Below, piece after piece: positions 8,801-16,761 of a stretch of 64,000 bases of DNA. The stretch is taken from assembly GCF_002312805.1 (NCBI RefSeq), contig NZ_NMUA01000009.1:62001-126000 (forward strand), written 5' to 3'. This DNA is from Sphingobium sp. D43FB. Its GTDB lineage: Bacteria; Pseudomonadota; Alphaproteobacteria; Sphingomonadales; Sphingomonadaceae. The translations under genes were made by a program, and so were the position numbers. Position 1 is the stretch's first letter. Every line of letters begins with the position of its first letter. Under the pieces are notes generated by a model that did not search any database, had not been told where the DNA came from, and was given only the letters and a program-made list of their open reading frames with translations.

Positions 8801-8894
8801 ATGGCATAAATGCGGCCGCTGCTGGCGCAAACTGCCCGAAGTCACCACCGACGGCACGCTCTGCGACCGCTGTGACGCGGTGCTGACGGGCTAA
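5871..8894 (+). CDS. ileS: Isoleucyl-tRNA synthetase carrying a repeat-encoded insertion
   Basis: Charges tRNA-Ile with isoleucine; the CP1 domain hydrolyses mischarged Val-tRNA. The class I signatures are intact: HMGH at residues 68-71, WTTTPWTIP in the editing domain, DVWFDSGSTHS, KMSKS near residue 698, and a C-terminal zinc site CGRCW...CDRC. I start at the ATG at 5871 (MTDAPDYKSTVFLP), because upstream in-frame codons belong to a repeat. Two oddities are seen. About 36-39 extra residues (roughly 332-370), encoded by a palindromic repeat at 6880-6965, lie between ARHPM and LGFF, in front of the conserved TTDAGTGLVH editing motif. The stretch just before (6661-6840) is only about 51% GC. 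The frame is open throughout, giving 1007 residues. As the only ileS visible it is probably functional. Confidence 0.97.
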   Translation: MTDAPDYKSTVFLPQTDFPMKAGLAQKEPAIAAHWEAMDLYGKLREKRAGRERFILHDGPPYANGDIHMGHAMNKVLKDIIVRSQSLLGKDAPYVPGWDCHGLPIEWKIEEEYRKKKLNKDEVPAQEFRAQCRAYADRWVGVQKEQFKRLGVMGDWADPYLTMKFDAEATIVGELLKFAESGQLYRGAKPVMWSPVEKTALAEAEVEYEDVTSTQIDVAFEIVEAPNAPELVGAYAVIWTTTPWTIPVNQAIAYGEEIEYRLVEWEGKRLLIAESLVTEAWYRLRGSKTVSTVSDEAGPYLEIVKYNESDPLPLGNKIKGTQLAGAIARHPMANSLRHPGESRDPASSSALTPEGSGTPDQVRGDDKAQLGFFDRPRPFLPADHVTTDAGTGLVHMSPDHGEEDFIGCKKLGIDPVFAVNDAGFYRDDWEWLPGQGSVINTKFNGVDGPICADLRAAGALLSASDFRHSYPHSWRSKARIIYRCTPQWFIPMDKPSGNATPDYPLPPLEPITGALATALPTNGPTLRGVALDAIQNTRWVPERARNRINAMVSDRPDWVISRQRAWGVPIALYVHRKSGQYLVDPAVNARIIDAFKAAGADAWFGADHQALLGSDYDLADYEVVTDILDVWFDSGSTHSFVVEARYGEGTRADLYVEGSDQHRGWFQSSLLESSGTRGRAPYDAVLTHGFALDGTGKKMSKSLGNVVDPLKIMAESGADILRVWVASTDYFDDVRIGKEVLAGSSDAYRKLRNTFRYMLGALADYDEVNEAVSYAEMPELERYMLHRLAALDAELKSVVDKAADSDNWLEFSRYTRALFDFANSDLSAFFFDIRKDCLYCDAPSDPKRRAYRTLLDTLFHALVRYAAPIIPFTAEEVWQSRFPSDEDSVHFLEWPEIDHHWIDRDLDDKWRELRTQREQVNEAIEPLRREKIVRSSLDADVTMGELLAVGDVDFAEVAIVARVTMGQGDGITVQPSTWHKCGRCWRKLPEVTTDGTLCDRCDAVLTG
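6880..6965. repeat. Palindromic repeat, family B, in frame inside ileS
   Basis: Left arm GTCATCCCGGCGAAAGCCGG, itself a hairpin, and right arm CCCCGGATCAAGTCCGGGGT followed by GAC enclose about 45 bases. This is the widespread GTCATCCCGG-type intergenic repeat; its peptide translation (RHPGESRDP ... GTPDQVRGDD) is typical of such repeats. Here it sits within the CP1 domain of ileS without breaking the frame. Confidence 0.9.
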
Positions 8895-8909
8895 GCGATG
8901 TTCCTCCAT

Positions 8910-8950
8910 GTCGTCATCCTGAAACAAGTTCAGGATGACGACAGTTTTTT
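8910..8950 (+). terminator. Repeat-derived rho-independent terminator after ileS
   Basis: GTCGTCATCCTGAA (8910-8923) and TTCAGGATGACGAC (8929-8942) form a perfect 14-base stem with loop ACAAG. AG and six T follow (8945-8950). The arms belong to the GTCATCC repeat family. It should end ileS transcripts, and lspA begins 18 bases later, so lspA may need its own promoter or read-through. Confidence 0.75.
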
Positions 8951-8968
8951 AGGCTAGAGAGCGCAGGC

Positions 8969-9484
8969 ATGCCCACCCCCATCAACCACCGCCCGCTGGG
9001 CCTGACCGTGGCGATCGTGACGCTCGCGCTCGACCAGCTCATCAAATATACCGTCACCTATCCGCTCGCGCTGAAAAGCCGCGCCGATATCGGCATCGAA
9101 ATCCTGCCCATCTTCCGCCTGCGCTGGCTGGAAAATCGCGGTGTCTCGATGGGCTTCTTCCACGCCGATACCGATCTGATGCGCTGGGCGCTGGTGGGCA
9201 TGACCATCCTGATCGCCGGGTTCGTGGCCGTGTGGATGTGGCGCGAAAAGGCGCGGCAGGATGTCGCCGCGCTCGGCCTCGTCCTGGGCGGCGCGATCGG
9301 CAACATCGTTGATCGCATGCGGCTTGGCTATGTCATTGATTATGCCGATTTACACTTTAGTGAATGGCGACCCTTCCTGATTTTCAACCTGGCCGACGCG
9401 GCCATCACCATCGGGGTGCTGATCCTGCTTGCGCGGGCGTTGCTGCTGCGCGACAAGGACGCAAAGACGGAGACTTTGAAGTAA
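8969..9484 (+). CDS. lspA: Lipoprotein signal peptidase (signal peptidase II)
   Basis: Inner-membrane aspartyl protease that removes the signal peptide from diacylated prolipoproteins. The 171-residue protein has four hydrophobic segments and the conserved blocks NRGVSMGFF, GGAIGNIVDRMRLGYVIDYAD and FNLADAAI. The two catalytic Asp lie in NIVDR and NLAD. The stop overlaps the next start (TAATG at 9482-9486). That next gene encodes a lipoprotein, a likely substrate. Family length and motifs are standard. Confidence 0.97.
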   Translation: MPTPINHRPLGLTVAIVTLALDQLIKYTVTYPLALKSRADIGIEILPIFRLRWLENRGVSMGFFHADTDLMRWALVGMTILIAGFVAVWMWREKARQDVAALGLVLGGAIGNIVDRMRLGYVIDYADLHFSEWRPFLIFNLADAAITIGVLILLARALLLRDKDAKTETLK

Positions 9485-9897
9485 TGCGTAAATTGATCCT
9501 CGCCGCCGGTTTGCTTACCACCCTGTCCGCCTGTGGCGGCGGCGGTGGCCTGTTCAACCGCGAGCGCCCTGACGAATTCGCCGTGTCGCGCCAGGCGCCC
9601 TTGGTGATCCCACCAGACTTCGCGCTGGTTCCGCCCGCGCCCGGCTCCCCGTCGGCCGCCTCGGTCGATTCGGGCAAGGCCGCGATGGACGCCATGTTCG
9701 GCGGTCCCGCTCAGCGCAGCGCCACCGAAACCGCGACGCTCGACGCCGCCGGCCGCGCCAATGCGGCAGCGGGCATCCGCTCCTCGGCCGGCGACCCCGC
9801 GACCGAAGTCGTGGAAAAGGGTGCCACCACCCGCGACATCATCGCCGCCCCCGAAGGCGACGGCCAGGACGCAAGAGCGGTAACGCCGCAACCGTAA
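9484..9897 (+). CDS. DUF3035 / BamF-type outer-membrane lipoprotein
   Basis: Small lipoprotein (137 residues) with a signal peptide ending in lipobox LSAC (Cys about residue 18), a Gly-rich linker, and the motif RPDEFAVSRQAPLVIPPDF. That motif defines the DUF3035 family; I recall the family being linked to the alphaproteobacterial BAM outer-membrane assembly complex as BamF. This is family knowledge, not shown by the sequence. The remainder is Ala/Pro-rich and low complexity. The start ATG at 9484 overlaps the lspA stop, and the gene is followed directly by a strong terminator. Confidence 0.85.
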   Translation: MRKLILAAGLLTTLSACGGGGGLFNRERPDEFAVSRQAPLVIPPDFALVPPAPGSPSAASVDSGKAAMDAMFGGPAQRSATETATLDAAGRANAAAGIRSSAGDPATEVVEKGATTRDIIAAPEGDGQDARAVTPQP

Positions 9898-9902
9898 GCG
9901 AC

Positions 9903-9931
9903 AAAAAAAAGGGGCCAATCGGCCCCTTTTT
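9903..9931. terminator. Bidirectional rho-independent terminator between convergent genes
   Basis: A-tract, GGGGCC (9911-9916), loop AATC, GGCCCC (9921-9926), T-tract (9927-9931). It can stop the lspA-lipoprotein transcript on the plus strand and the dxs transcript on the minus strand. Confidence 0.9.
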
Positions 9932-9953
9932 CATGGAAGCTATGGCGCGGGCG

Positions 9954-11879
9954 TTAAGCCCGCGCTTCCGTGCCAATACCCGCACTATTATGCCGCAACG
10001 CGGTCAACACCGTGTCAATGATCGCATCGGCATCCAGCCGCGCATCGGCATATTGTTTTTCCGGCTTGTCCTGATCCTGGAAAATATCGGGCAAACGCAG
10101 CGTGCGGATCTTCAGCCCCGCATCGGTCAGCCCCAGGTCGCTCGCCAGCGTCAGCACATGCGCGCCAAGGCCGCCGATCGCGCCTTCCTCGATCGTCACG
10201 GCAACCTCATGGGTCGCCAGCAACCGGCGGATCATCGCTTCATCGAGCGGCTTGGCAAAGCGCAGGTCGGCAACGGTGGTGGACAGCCCCTTGGCCTCCA
10301 GCACCTCGGCCGCCTTGAGCGCTTCCTCCAACCGCGTGCCGAGCGAGAGGATCGCAACCTGCCGCCCTTCGCGCATGATCCGGCCCTTGCCGATTTCCAG
10401 CCGTTCGGGCGTCTGCGGCACCGCTACCCCGGTCCCGTTGCCGCGCGGATAGCGCAGCGCGATCGGGCCGCTATCATGCATCGCGGCGGTATGCGTCATA
10501 TGCACCAACTCTGCCTCATCCGCCGCCGCCATCACCACCATATTGGGCAGGGTGGCGAGGTAGGTGACGTCGAAACTGCCCGCATGGGTCGATCCATCCG
10601 CACCGACCAGCCCGGCGCGGTCGATCGCAAAGCGCACCGGCAGGTTCTGGATCGCGACATCATGCACCACCTGGTCATAGGCGCGCTGCAGGAAGGTCGA
10701 ATAAATGGCGCAGAAGGGTCGCATCCCCTCCGCCGCCAGCCCCGCTGCGAAGGTCACCGCATGTTGCTCGGCAATACCCACGTCGAAGATGCGATCGGGG
10801 AAGGCGAGGGCGAATTTGTCGAGGCCGGTGCCCGACGGCATGGCCGCGGTAATCGCACACAGCTTCGGGTCGCGCTGCGCCTCGGCTATCAGCGCCTGAG
10901 CAAAGACATTGGTATAGCTTGGCGGGCCGGGCGGAGCCTTCGCCTGCGTGCCCGTCACCACGTCGAATTTCTGCACGCCATGATATTTGTCGTCGGCAGC
11001 TTCGGCCGGGGCATAGCCCTTGCCCTTTTTCGTCACGACATGGACCAGGCATGGCCCCTCGGCCGCGTCGCGCACATTTTCCAGCACCGGGATCAACTGG
11101 TCCAGATTATGGCCATCGACCGGCCCGACATAATAGAAGCCCAGTTCCTCGAACAGTGTGCCGCCCATCGCCATGCCGCGCGCAAACTCGTCGGTCTTGC
11201 GCGCCGCATTATGCAGCGGCCGGGGCAGCTTGCGCGCCAGCTTCTTGGCGAGATCGCGCAGGCCCAGAAACTCCCGGCTCGACACCAGCCGCGCGAGATA
11301 GCCCGAAAGGCCGCCAACCGGCGGCGCGATCGACATGTCATTGTCGTTGAGGATGACGACCAGGCGATTGCCCGCCGCCTGCGCATTGTTCATCGCCTCA
11401 TAGGCCATGCCCGCCGACATCGCGCCGTCGCCGATAACGGCGATGCCCTTGCCCGGCCGGTCCTGCATCTGGTTGGCGATGGCAAAGCCCAGCGCCGCGC
11501 TGATCGAGGTCGAGCTATGCGCCGCGCCGAACGGATCATAGTCGGATTCGGCCCGCTTGGTGAAGCCCGACAACCCGCCGCCCTGGCGCAAGGTGCGGAT
11601 GCGGTCGCGCCGCCCGGTCAATATCTTGTGCGGATAGCATTGGTGGCCGACATCCCACACCAGCTTGTCGCGCGGCGTGTCGAACACATAATGGATCGCC
11701 GTGGTCAGTTCCACCACGCCCAGCCCCGACCCTAGATGGCCGCCCGTCACACCCACGGCGGAAATCACTTCCTGCCGCAATTCATCGGCCAGCTGCCGCA
11801 ATTGTTCGGGCTTCAGGGTGCGCAGATCGGAAGGCCAGATAACCTGGTCGAGCAACGGCGTTTGCGGGCGATCATTCAT
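9954..11879 (-). CDS. dxs: 1-deoxy-D-xylulose-5-phosphate synthase
   Basis: Thiamine-diphosphate enzyme that condenses pyruvate and glyceraldehyde-3-phosphate, the first step of the MEP isoprenoid pathway. The 641-residue protein has the N-terminal [14 protein letters not shown] motif, the TPP motif [13 protein letters not shown]...NDNDMS, the pyrimidine-binding part, and [15 protein letters not shown] in the transketolase central domain. The start at 11879 ([13 protein letters not shown]) is where family similarity begins. It is the last gene of a minus-strand series and ends at a bidirectional terminator. Confidence 0.97.
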   Translation of the reverse strand: MNDRPQTPLLDQVIWPSDLRTLKPEQLRQLADELRQEVISAVGVTGGHLGSGLGVVELTTAIHYVFDTPRDKLVWDVGHQCYPHKILTGRRDRIRTLRQGGGLSGFTKRAESDYDPFGAAHSSTSISAALGFAIANQMQDRPGKGIAVIGDGAMSAGMAYEAMNNAQAAGNRLVVILNDNDMSIAPPVGGLSGYLARLVSSREFLGLRDLAKKLARKLPRPLHNAARKTDEFARGMAMGGTLFEELGFYYVGPVDGHNLDQLIPVLENVRDAAEGPCLVHVVTKKGKGYAPAEAADDKYHGVQKFDVVTGTQAKAPPGPPSYTNVFAQALIAEAQRDPKLCAITAAMPSGTGLDKFALAFPDRIFDVGIAEQHAVTFAAGLAAEGMRPFCAIYSTFLQRAYDQVVHDVAIQNLPVRFAIDRAGLVGADGSTHAGSFDVTYLATLPNMVVMAAADEAELVHMTHTAAMHDSGPIALRYPRGNGTGVAVPQTPERLEIGKGRIMREGRQVAILSLGTRLEEALKAAEVLEAKGLSTTVADLRFAKPLDEAMIRRLLATHEVAVTIEEGAIGGLGAHVLTLASDLGLTDAGLKIRTLRLPDIFQDQDKPEKQYADARLDADAIIDTVLTALRHNSAGIGTEARA

Positions 11880-11937
11880 GAAAGGGATAGACTCATATAG
11901 GCGCTGGAGCGGGTGGGCGAACGGCGCGAAGCCGTGG

Positions 11938-12405
11938 TCACGCCGCGCATTTCGCGCAGGTGCCCAATATCTCGATGACCGGTCGTTCGGGCTTGAAACC
12001 TTCCTGCTCGGCGACGGCACGGACCTGATTGGTCACCTTGTCGTCATCCAAATGGGTTGCCTGCTTGCAGGTGCGGCACACCAGGAAGATGCAGTCGTGA
12101 TGACAGCCGGGATGGGCGTTGGCGATATAGGCGTTGGCGCTCTCCACCCGCATCGCGATATTGTTCGTCACGAACAGGTCGAGGATGCGATAGACGCTGT
12201 TGGGCGCCACCCGCTTGCCCCGCGCCTTCGACACCGTATCGGCAATGTCATAGGCGGATGCGGGCTTTTCCTCGGCCGACAGCGCATCGAAAATGGCGGC
12301 GCGCATCGGCGTCCACTGTTCGCTCTGGGCTTCCAGCGTGCGGCGCGCGGCGTCGGCCAATTTGGTGCCGGTCGGCTCAATATGATGATGTTTATGGTCG
12401 GCCAT
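11938..12405 (-). CDS. Fur-family metal regulator, probably Zur
   Basis: Metal-responsive repressor of 155 residues with an N-terminal winged helix ([21 protein letters not shown] ... [12 protein letters not shown]) and a C-terminal dimer and metal domain. Two CxxC pairs are visible: CRTC (about residues 109-112) and CAKC (150-153). They form a structural zinc site, and a His-rich segment GCHHDC precedes them. The short, Cys-rich form and the MADHKHHH start suggest Zur rather than Fur or Mur, but metal choice cannot be read from sequence alone. No obvious zinc transporter is adjacent. The next gene on the strand is dxs, 58 bases on. Confidence 0.85.
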   Translation of the reverse strand: MADHKHHHIEPTGTKLADAARRTLEAQSEQWTPMRAAIFDALSAEEKPASAYDIADTVSKARGKRVAPNSVYRILDLFVTNNIAMRVESANAYIANAHPGCHHDCIFLVCRTCKQATHLDDDKVTNQVRAVAEQEGFKPERPVIEILGTCAKCAA

Positions 12406-12450
12406 CGGACCAATCTAGGCCGGGGCGGGGCCGGGGGCAAGGGCAGGCTG

Positions 12451-12777
12451 TCAGCGCTGCCCGAACTGCCATGCCGCCCATAGCCAGCCGCCGATCATCA
12501 GCACGCCGCCGATCGGCGTGATCGCCCCCAGCCAGCGCGGCGCGCCCAGCGCCATGGCATAGAGCGTCAACGCAAAGATTGCCGCGCCGATCAGCAGCAG
12601 CACCGCCGCCCCGCGCGCGACGCCCATGATCGCGATCGCCGCGACGGCATGGATCAATTGATAGGTGCCACCGGTGCGCAGCCATTCGACGGCCTTGGGA
12701 TCGCTCACCCCATGCGCGCCGAACGCGCCCGCGCCAATGGCGAGCGCCGCGGACAGGGCCGCCAAAACAGCAATCAT
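12451..12777 (-). CDS. DUF423 small membrane protein (YgdD-like)
   Basis: 108-residue inner-membrane protein with four hydrophobic helices and the DUF423 signatures GAFGAHG near residue 18 and GGVLMIGGWL near the end. Function is not established for the family. Its start overlaps the stop of the upstream antiporter gene by four bases (ATGA), so the two are translationally coupled. Confidence 0.88.
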   Translation of the reverse strand: MIAVLAALSAALAIGAGAFGAHGVSDPKAVEWLRTGGTYQLIHAVAAIAIMGVARGAAVLLLIGAAIFALTLYAMALGAPRWLGAITPIGGVLMIGGWLWAAWQFGQR

Positions 12778-14588
12778 GTCTTTTCTCCATCGCCGCGCGT
12801 CAGCAGCCGCATCCCCTTGCCGGGGCGGTAGATCAGATCCTTGGCCGCGATCAGATCACCATGCTCGATCTGCAATGCCAGCCTTTGTTCGTCATTGGCG
12901 CGATATTGGCGCTCGACCTCCTCGACTTCCTCGTCAGGCACGCCCAGCGCCTGCATCGCCTGCACCCCCATGCAGATCGCCGATTCATAGACTTCGCGCA
13001 CCACACCGGCGAGGTCCATATTCTGCAACGCCAGCAATTGCCTGCGGTCGAACGCCCGCACCATCAGCGCGGCCTGCGGAAAGGCCTCGGCGATCGGCTG
13101 CAGCGCGCGGCTGTCGAGCGAAGGGTCGTCAATGCAGAAGGCGATCAGTCGGGCATCGTCGGCACCCGCGCGATGGAGCAGGTCGATGCGCGTGCCATCG
13201 CCATAATAGACTTTCGTGTCGAACCGCTGCGACACTTCGATCTGCGCGGGCTTCTTGTCGATCGACACGACGGCAAAGCCATGGCCGATCAACATCTGCG
13301 CCACGGTTTGGCCAAAACGGCCATAGCCGACGATGATCGCGGTGCCGCGCGGTGCCTCGTCCGGGCCGGGCAAGTCAGCCCCATCGCGCGACGCGGCGAA
13401 TTCGAACCGGCGGGCGAACAGCATCAGGAACGGCGTCGTCGCCATGGAGAAGGTGACGATCGCGCTGAACAGGCTCGACGCTTCGGGCGCGATCAGCATT
13501 GCGCTCTGCGCCTGCGCAAATAGCACGAAACCGAATTCGCCGCCCTGCGACAAGAGCAGCCCCGCGCCCAACGCCGGTCGCCAATCCATGCCGAACAATC
13601 GCGCAAGGCCAGCGATGATCGCCGCCTTGGTCGCCACCAAAATCAGCGCCATGCCGATGACGAACACCGGATTGGCGGCGACGGTCTTGAGGTCCAACAC
13701 CATGCCGACCGCCAGGAAGAAGAGGCCCAGCAGGATCGAGCGGAAGGGTTCGACATCGGCCTCTATCTCATGCCGATAGGGCGAATCGGCCAGCATCACG
13801 CCCGCCACGAACGCCCCCAGCGCGGTCGACAGATGCAGGCTGTGCATCAGCGCCGCCGCGGCCAGCACGGTAAACAGCCCGACCACCACGAACAATTCGC
13901 GCTCGCCGAGCCGCCCGACCAGCCCCAGCAACGGCCGCAGGATGAATCGCCCCGCTAGCACGAGGCCCGCAATCGCCGCGACCGTATAGCCCGCCAACAC
14001 CCAGCCCGGCGGCCCGGCGGCATCGGCCGGATTGCGCGACAGCGCGGCGATGATCGTGATCAGCGGCACGATCGACAGATCCTGAAACAGCAGGATCGAA
14101 AAGGCTTTCTCACCAAAGGGCGAGTTGATCCGGCCGCTGGATTTCAACCCCGGCAACACCTGCGCCGTGGACGACAGCGCCAGCGGCAGACCAAGCGCGA
14201 TCGCCGCGCCCCAGGTGAAGCCGGTGGAATAGAAGATGATCGCCGTCAGTACGCAACCGCACAACACCACCTGCGCCAGCCCCAGCGCAAAAATGTCGCG
14301 CTTCAACCGCCACAGCCGCGCCGGATGCAGTTCCAGGCCGACGAGGAAGAGCAGCAGCACGATGCCGATTTCAGCAATCGCCAGCTTCGATTCGCCACCG
14401 CCGACCAGCCCCAGCCCTTGCGGCCCGACGAGCGCACCCGCCACCAGATAGCCCAACACCGCACCCAGCCCGAACCGGCGGAACAGCAGGACGAACAGCA
14501 CGGCCGCCCCCAGCAGGATGACGCCTTCCGACAATAGCATGTCGGTGGCGCTGACCGGAACGGGCAGGGGGGCAGGCACGCTCTGCAT
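12774..14588 (-). CDS. KefB/KefC-type cation:proton antiporter (CPA2)
   Basis: Membrane antiporter of 604 residues, probably exporting K+ for H+. The first ~400 residues form a Na_H exchanger domain with about a dozen hydrophobic segments, including LLLFLVGLEL and FQDLSIVPLI. A cytosolic TrkA-N domain follows (about 412-530) with dinucleotide-binding GYGRFGQ, which gates KefB/C transporters in response to nucleotides or glutathione adducts. No separate KefF/KefG ancillary gene is seen. It overlaps the IscU-like gene upstream by one base and the DUF423 gene downstream by four, so all three share an mRNA. Confidence 0.92.
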   Translation of the reverse strand: MQSVPAPLPVPVSATDMLLSEGVILLGAAVLFVLLFRRFGLGAVLGYLVAGALVGPQGLGLVGGGESKLAIAEIGIVLLLFLVGLELHPARLWRLKRDIFALGLAQVVLCGCVLTAIIFYSTGFTWGAAIALGLPLALSSTAQVLPGLKSSGRINSPFGEKAFSILLFQDLSIVPLITIIAALSRNPADAAGPPGWVLAGYTVAAIAGLVLAGRFILRPLLGLVGRLGERELFVVVGLFTVLAAAALMHSLHLSTALGAFVAGVMLADSPYRHEIEADVEPFRSILLGLFFLAVGMVLDLKTVAANPVFVIGMALILVATKAAIIAGLARLFGMDWRPALGAGLLLSQGGEFGFVLFAQAQSAMLIAPEASSLFSAIVTFSMATTPFLMLFARRFEFAASRDGADLPGPDEAPRGTAIIVGYGRFGQTVAQMLIGHGFAVVSIDKKPAQIEVSQRFDTKVYYGDGTRIDLLHRAGADDARLIAFCIDDPSLDSRALQPIAEAFPQAALMVRAFDRRQLLALQNMDLAGVVREVYESAICMGVQAMQALGVPDEEVEEVERQYRANDEQRLALQIEHGDLIAAKDLIYRPGKGMRLLTRGDGEKT

Positions 14589-15010
14589 CAGGCGTCCGCC
14601 ATCCGCGCCGCTTCGGCAATCGCTTCAAAGCCCAGCCGAATGGACGCATGGCGCGCCGGATAGCCGCGCGCCGGGGCCAGCACCGCAAGGCCCGGCCAAA
14701 AATCCAGATCCTCGCTCGCACCCGACAGATAAGCGGTCAGCTTGTCGCGCGCCTCGGCGAGTTCATCCGCGCTCATCCCGATCGCCTGCGCCGCCATCAG
14801 CGACGCCGACGCCTGCCCCAACGCGCAGGCCTTCACGTCCAACCCCATCTGCGCCAACCGCCCATCCGCCATTGCCACATCGACCACAATGCGCGACCCA
14901 CAGGTCGGCGACCTTTTCTCCACGCTCGCCTGCGGTTCGGGCAAGCGGGCATGATGCGGGATGCTGGCGGCAAGCCGCAATATATCTTTGTTATACAGGG
15001 GAGCGCTCAT
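14588..15010 (-). CDS. IscU/NifU-N-like iron-sulfur scaffold homologue, third Cys missing
   Basis: 140-residue NifU_N-fold protein. Two of the three scaffold Cys are present in SPTCGS (residue 37) and KACALGQAS (about 62). The third ligand position, normally in a segment such as IKCA near residue 105-130, reads YPARHASIRLGFEA here, with a His near the place of Cys. Whether it still assembles clusters is therefore open; in my recollection sphingomonad homologues share this substitution. It is first in the run with the KefB-like antiporter, coupled by a 1-base overlap. No isc or suf genes are adjacent. Confidence 0.8.
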   Translation of the reverse strand: MSAPLYNKDILRLAASIPHHARLPEPQASVEKRSPTCGSRIVVDVAMADGRLAQMGLDVKACALGQASASLMAAQAIGMSADELAEARDKLTAYLSGASEDLDFWPGLAVLAPARGYPARHASIRLGFEAIAEAARMADA

Positions 15011-15121
15011 CCCGCCCCATGTAGGACAGGATCGTCGCGGGGTGAAGGCGGGGAATAGCGTCCTTCGAAATTAGCGTGGCGACCATTGTCTCGCCTCGCC
15101 CGGCGGCTTATCGCGCCTTCC

Positions 15122-15571
15122 ATGAAGATTCTGGTCGATGCCGATGCTTGCCCCGTCAAGGAGGAGATCTACAAGGTCGCCTTTCGCCATGAAGTGCCGG
15201 TCACGATCGTCAGCAACAGCCCGATCCGCATCCCCGCGCACGACCTGCTTGACCGGGTGGTGGTCAGCGACGGCTTCGATGCGGCGGATGACTGGATCGC
15301 CGAGCGCGCCGACGCGGGGACCGTCTGCATCACCGCCGACATCCTGCTCGCCGATCGCTGCCTGAAGGCTGGCGCGGTCGTAATTTCGTCCAACGGCAAG
15401 CCCTTCACCCATAGTTCCATCGGCGCGGCCATCGCCACCCGCGCGATCATGGCGGATCTGCGTGCAGGCGGCGATCAGATCGGCGGGCCACCCCCCTTCG
15501 GCAAGGCCGACCGATCGCGCTTCCTCTCCGCGCTGGACGAGGCGCTGGTGCGCCTCAAGCGGGGCCGATAA
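15122..15571 (+). CDS. YaiI/YqxD family protein (UPF0178, PIN-like fold)
   Basis: 149-residue member of UPF0178. It starts MKILVDADACPVKEEIY, the family hallmark, followed by SNGKPFT and GGPPPFGKADRSRFL. The conserved acidic residues resemble PIN-like nucleases, but activity is unproven. The ATG at 15122 is chosen because similarity starts there. Its TAA stop overlaps the next ATG (TAATG at 15569-15573), coupling it to the flavoprotein. Confidence 0.9.
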   Translation: MKILVDADACPVKEEIYKVAFRHEVPVTIVSNSPIRIPAHDLLDRVVVSDGFDAADDWIAERADAGTVCITADILLADRCLKAGAVVISSNGKPFTHSSIGAAIATRAIMADLRAGGDQIGGPPPFGKADRSRFLSALDEALVRLKRGR

Positions 15572-16743
15572 TGGCGGATTGGGACGCGATCATCCTGGGC
15601 GCAGGCGCGGCGGGGATGATGTGCGCGGCGACAGCGGGCCAGCGGGGCAAGCGCGTGCTCCTGGTCGATCATGCCGATCAGCCGGGCAAGAAAATCCTCA
15701 TTTCCGGCGGCGGCCGCTGCAACTTCACCAACATCCACACCGCCGCCGACCGCTATCTGTCCGCCAACCCCCATTTCGCCAAATCGGCGCTGGGCCGCTA
15801 TAGCGCGCAGGATTTCATCGCGCTTGTCGATCGCTATGGCATCGCCTGGCATGAAAAGACGCTGGGGCAATTATTCTGCGACGGCTCGGCCAAGCAGATC
15901 GTCGCGATGCTGGAAGAGGAATGTGCCATCGGTGGCGTCACCATGGCACTGGCGCAGCCGGTGGGTGACGTGGCCCATGGCGACGGCCTCTACCGGGTCA
16001 TGCTGGGCGCGGTAGAACATCGCGCGCCCGCCTTGGTGCTGGCGACCGGCGGGCCGTCCATCCCCAAAATGGGGGCGACCGGCTTTGCCTATGATGTCGC
16101 GCGGCACTTCGGCCTCGCCATCGTCCAGCCACGCCCCGCGCTCGTCCCCTTCACGCTGGGCGAAGAAGACGCGCTGTTTCAGGCATTGTCGGGCGTCTCC
16201 GCTCCGGTCGAGGTGCGCTGGAACAAGACCCGCTTTCGCGAGGCAGCGCTCTTCACCCATCGCGGCCTGTCGGGTCCGGCCATGCTTCAGATCAGCAGCT
16301 ATTGGCAGCACCGCACCCCCATTCAGGTCGATTTCCTGCCCGACCTCGATGCCGACTGGCTAATCCAGGCAAAGCGCGACCGCCCCCGCGCTTCCTTACG
16401 CAAGGTGGTCGCGCAGGCGCTGACCGAGAGGCTCGCCGACGCGTTGCTGGAGCGGGTCGGGCTTGAAGGCGAAATGGGCAACCTCTCCGACAAAGCGCTG
16501 CGGCAATTGGGTGCCCGCCTCCACGACTGGCCCTTCGCCCCGACCGGGACGGAGGGCTATGCTAAGGCCGAAGTCACCGTCGGCGGCATCGCCACCGCTG
16601 GCCTGTCATCCCGCACGATGGAAGCGACCAAAATGCCCGGCCTCTATGCCATCGGCGAAGCGGTGGACGTCACCGGCTGGCTTGGCGGCTATAATTTCCA
16701 ATGGGCCTGGGCCAGCGGCTGGGCGGCGGGTCAGTCAGTCTGA
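15571..16743 (+). CDS. BaiN/HI0933-type NAD(P)/FAD-dependent flavoprotein (YhiN family)
   Basis: 390-residue flavoprotein with an N-terminal FAD Rossmann motif (LGAGAAGMMCA), the family signature KKILISGGGRCNFTN, LATGGPSIPKMGATG in the middle, and a C-terminal FAD-contact segment with GEAVDVTGWLGGYNFQWAWASG. The family includes BaiN (bile-acid dehydroxylation) and many proteins of unknown substrate; nothing here fixes the substrate. It is coupled to the upstream UPF0178 gene by a 1-base overlap and ends 18 bases from the convergent prpE-like gene. Confidence 0.9.
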   Translation: MADWDAIILGAGAAGMMCAATAGQRGKRVLLVDHADQPGKKILISGGGRCNFTNIHTAADRYLSANPHFAKSALGRYSAQDFIALVDRYGIAWHEKTLGQLFCDGSAKQIVAMLEEECAIGGVTMALAQPVGDVAHGDGLYRVMLGAVEHRAPALVLATGGPSIPKMGATGFAYDVARHFGLAIVQPRPALVPFTLGEEDALFQALSGVSAPVEVRWNKTRFREAALFTHRGLSGPAMLQISSYWQHRTPIQVDFLPDLDADWLIQAKRDRPRASLRKVVAQALTERLADALLERVGLEGEMGNLSDKALRQLGARLHDWPFAPTGTEGYAKAEVTVGGIATAGLSSRTMEATKMPGLYAIGEAVDVTGWLGGYNFQWAWASGWAAGQSV

Positions 16744-16761
16744 CCGCCGCCACTGCCGCCC

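Noticed and set aside
9933..11735. A 600-residue plus-strand frame over dxs
   Set aside because: Antisense to dxs, Arg/His-rich and without domain signatures.
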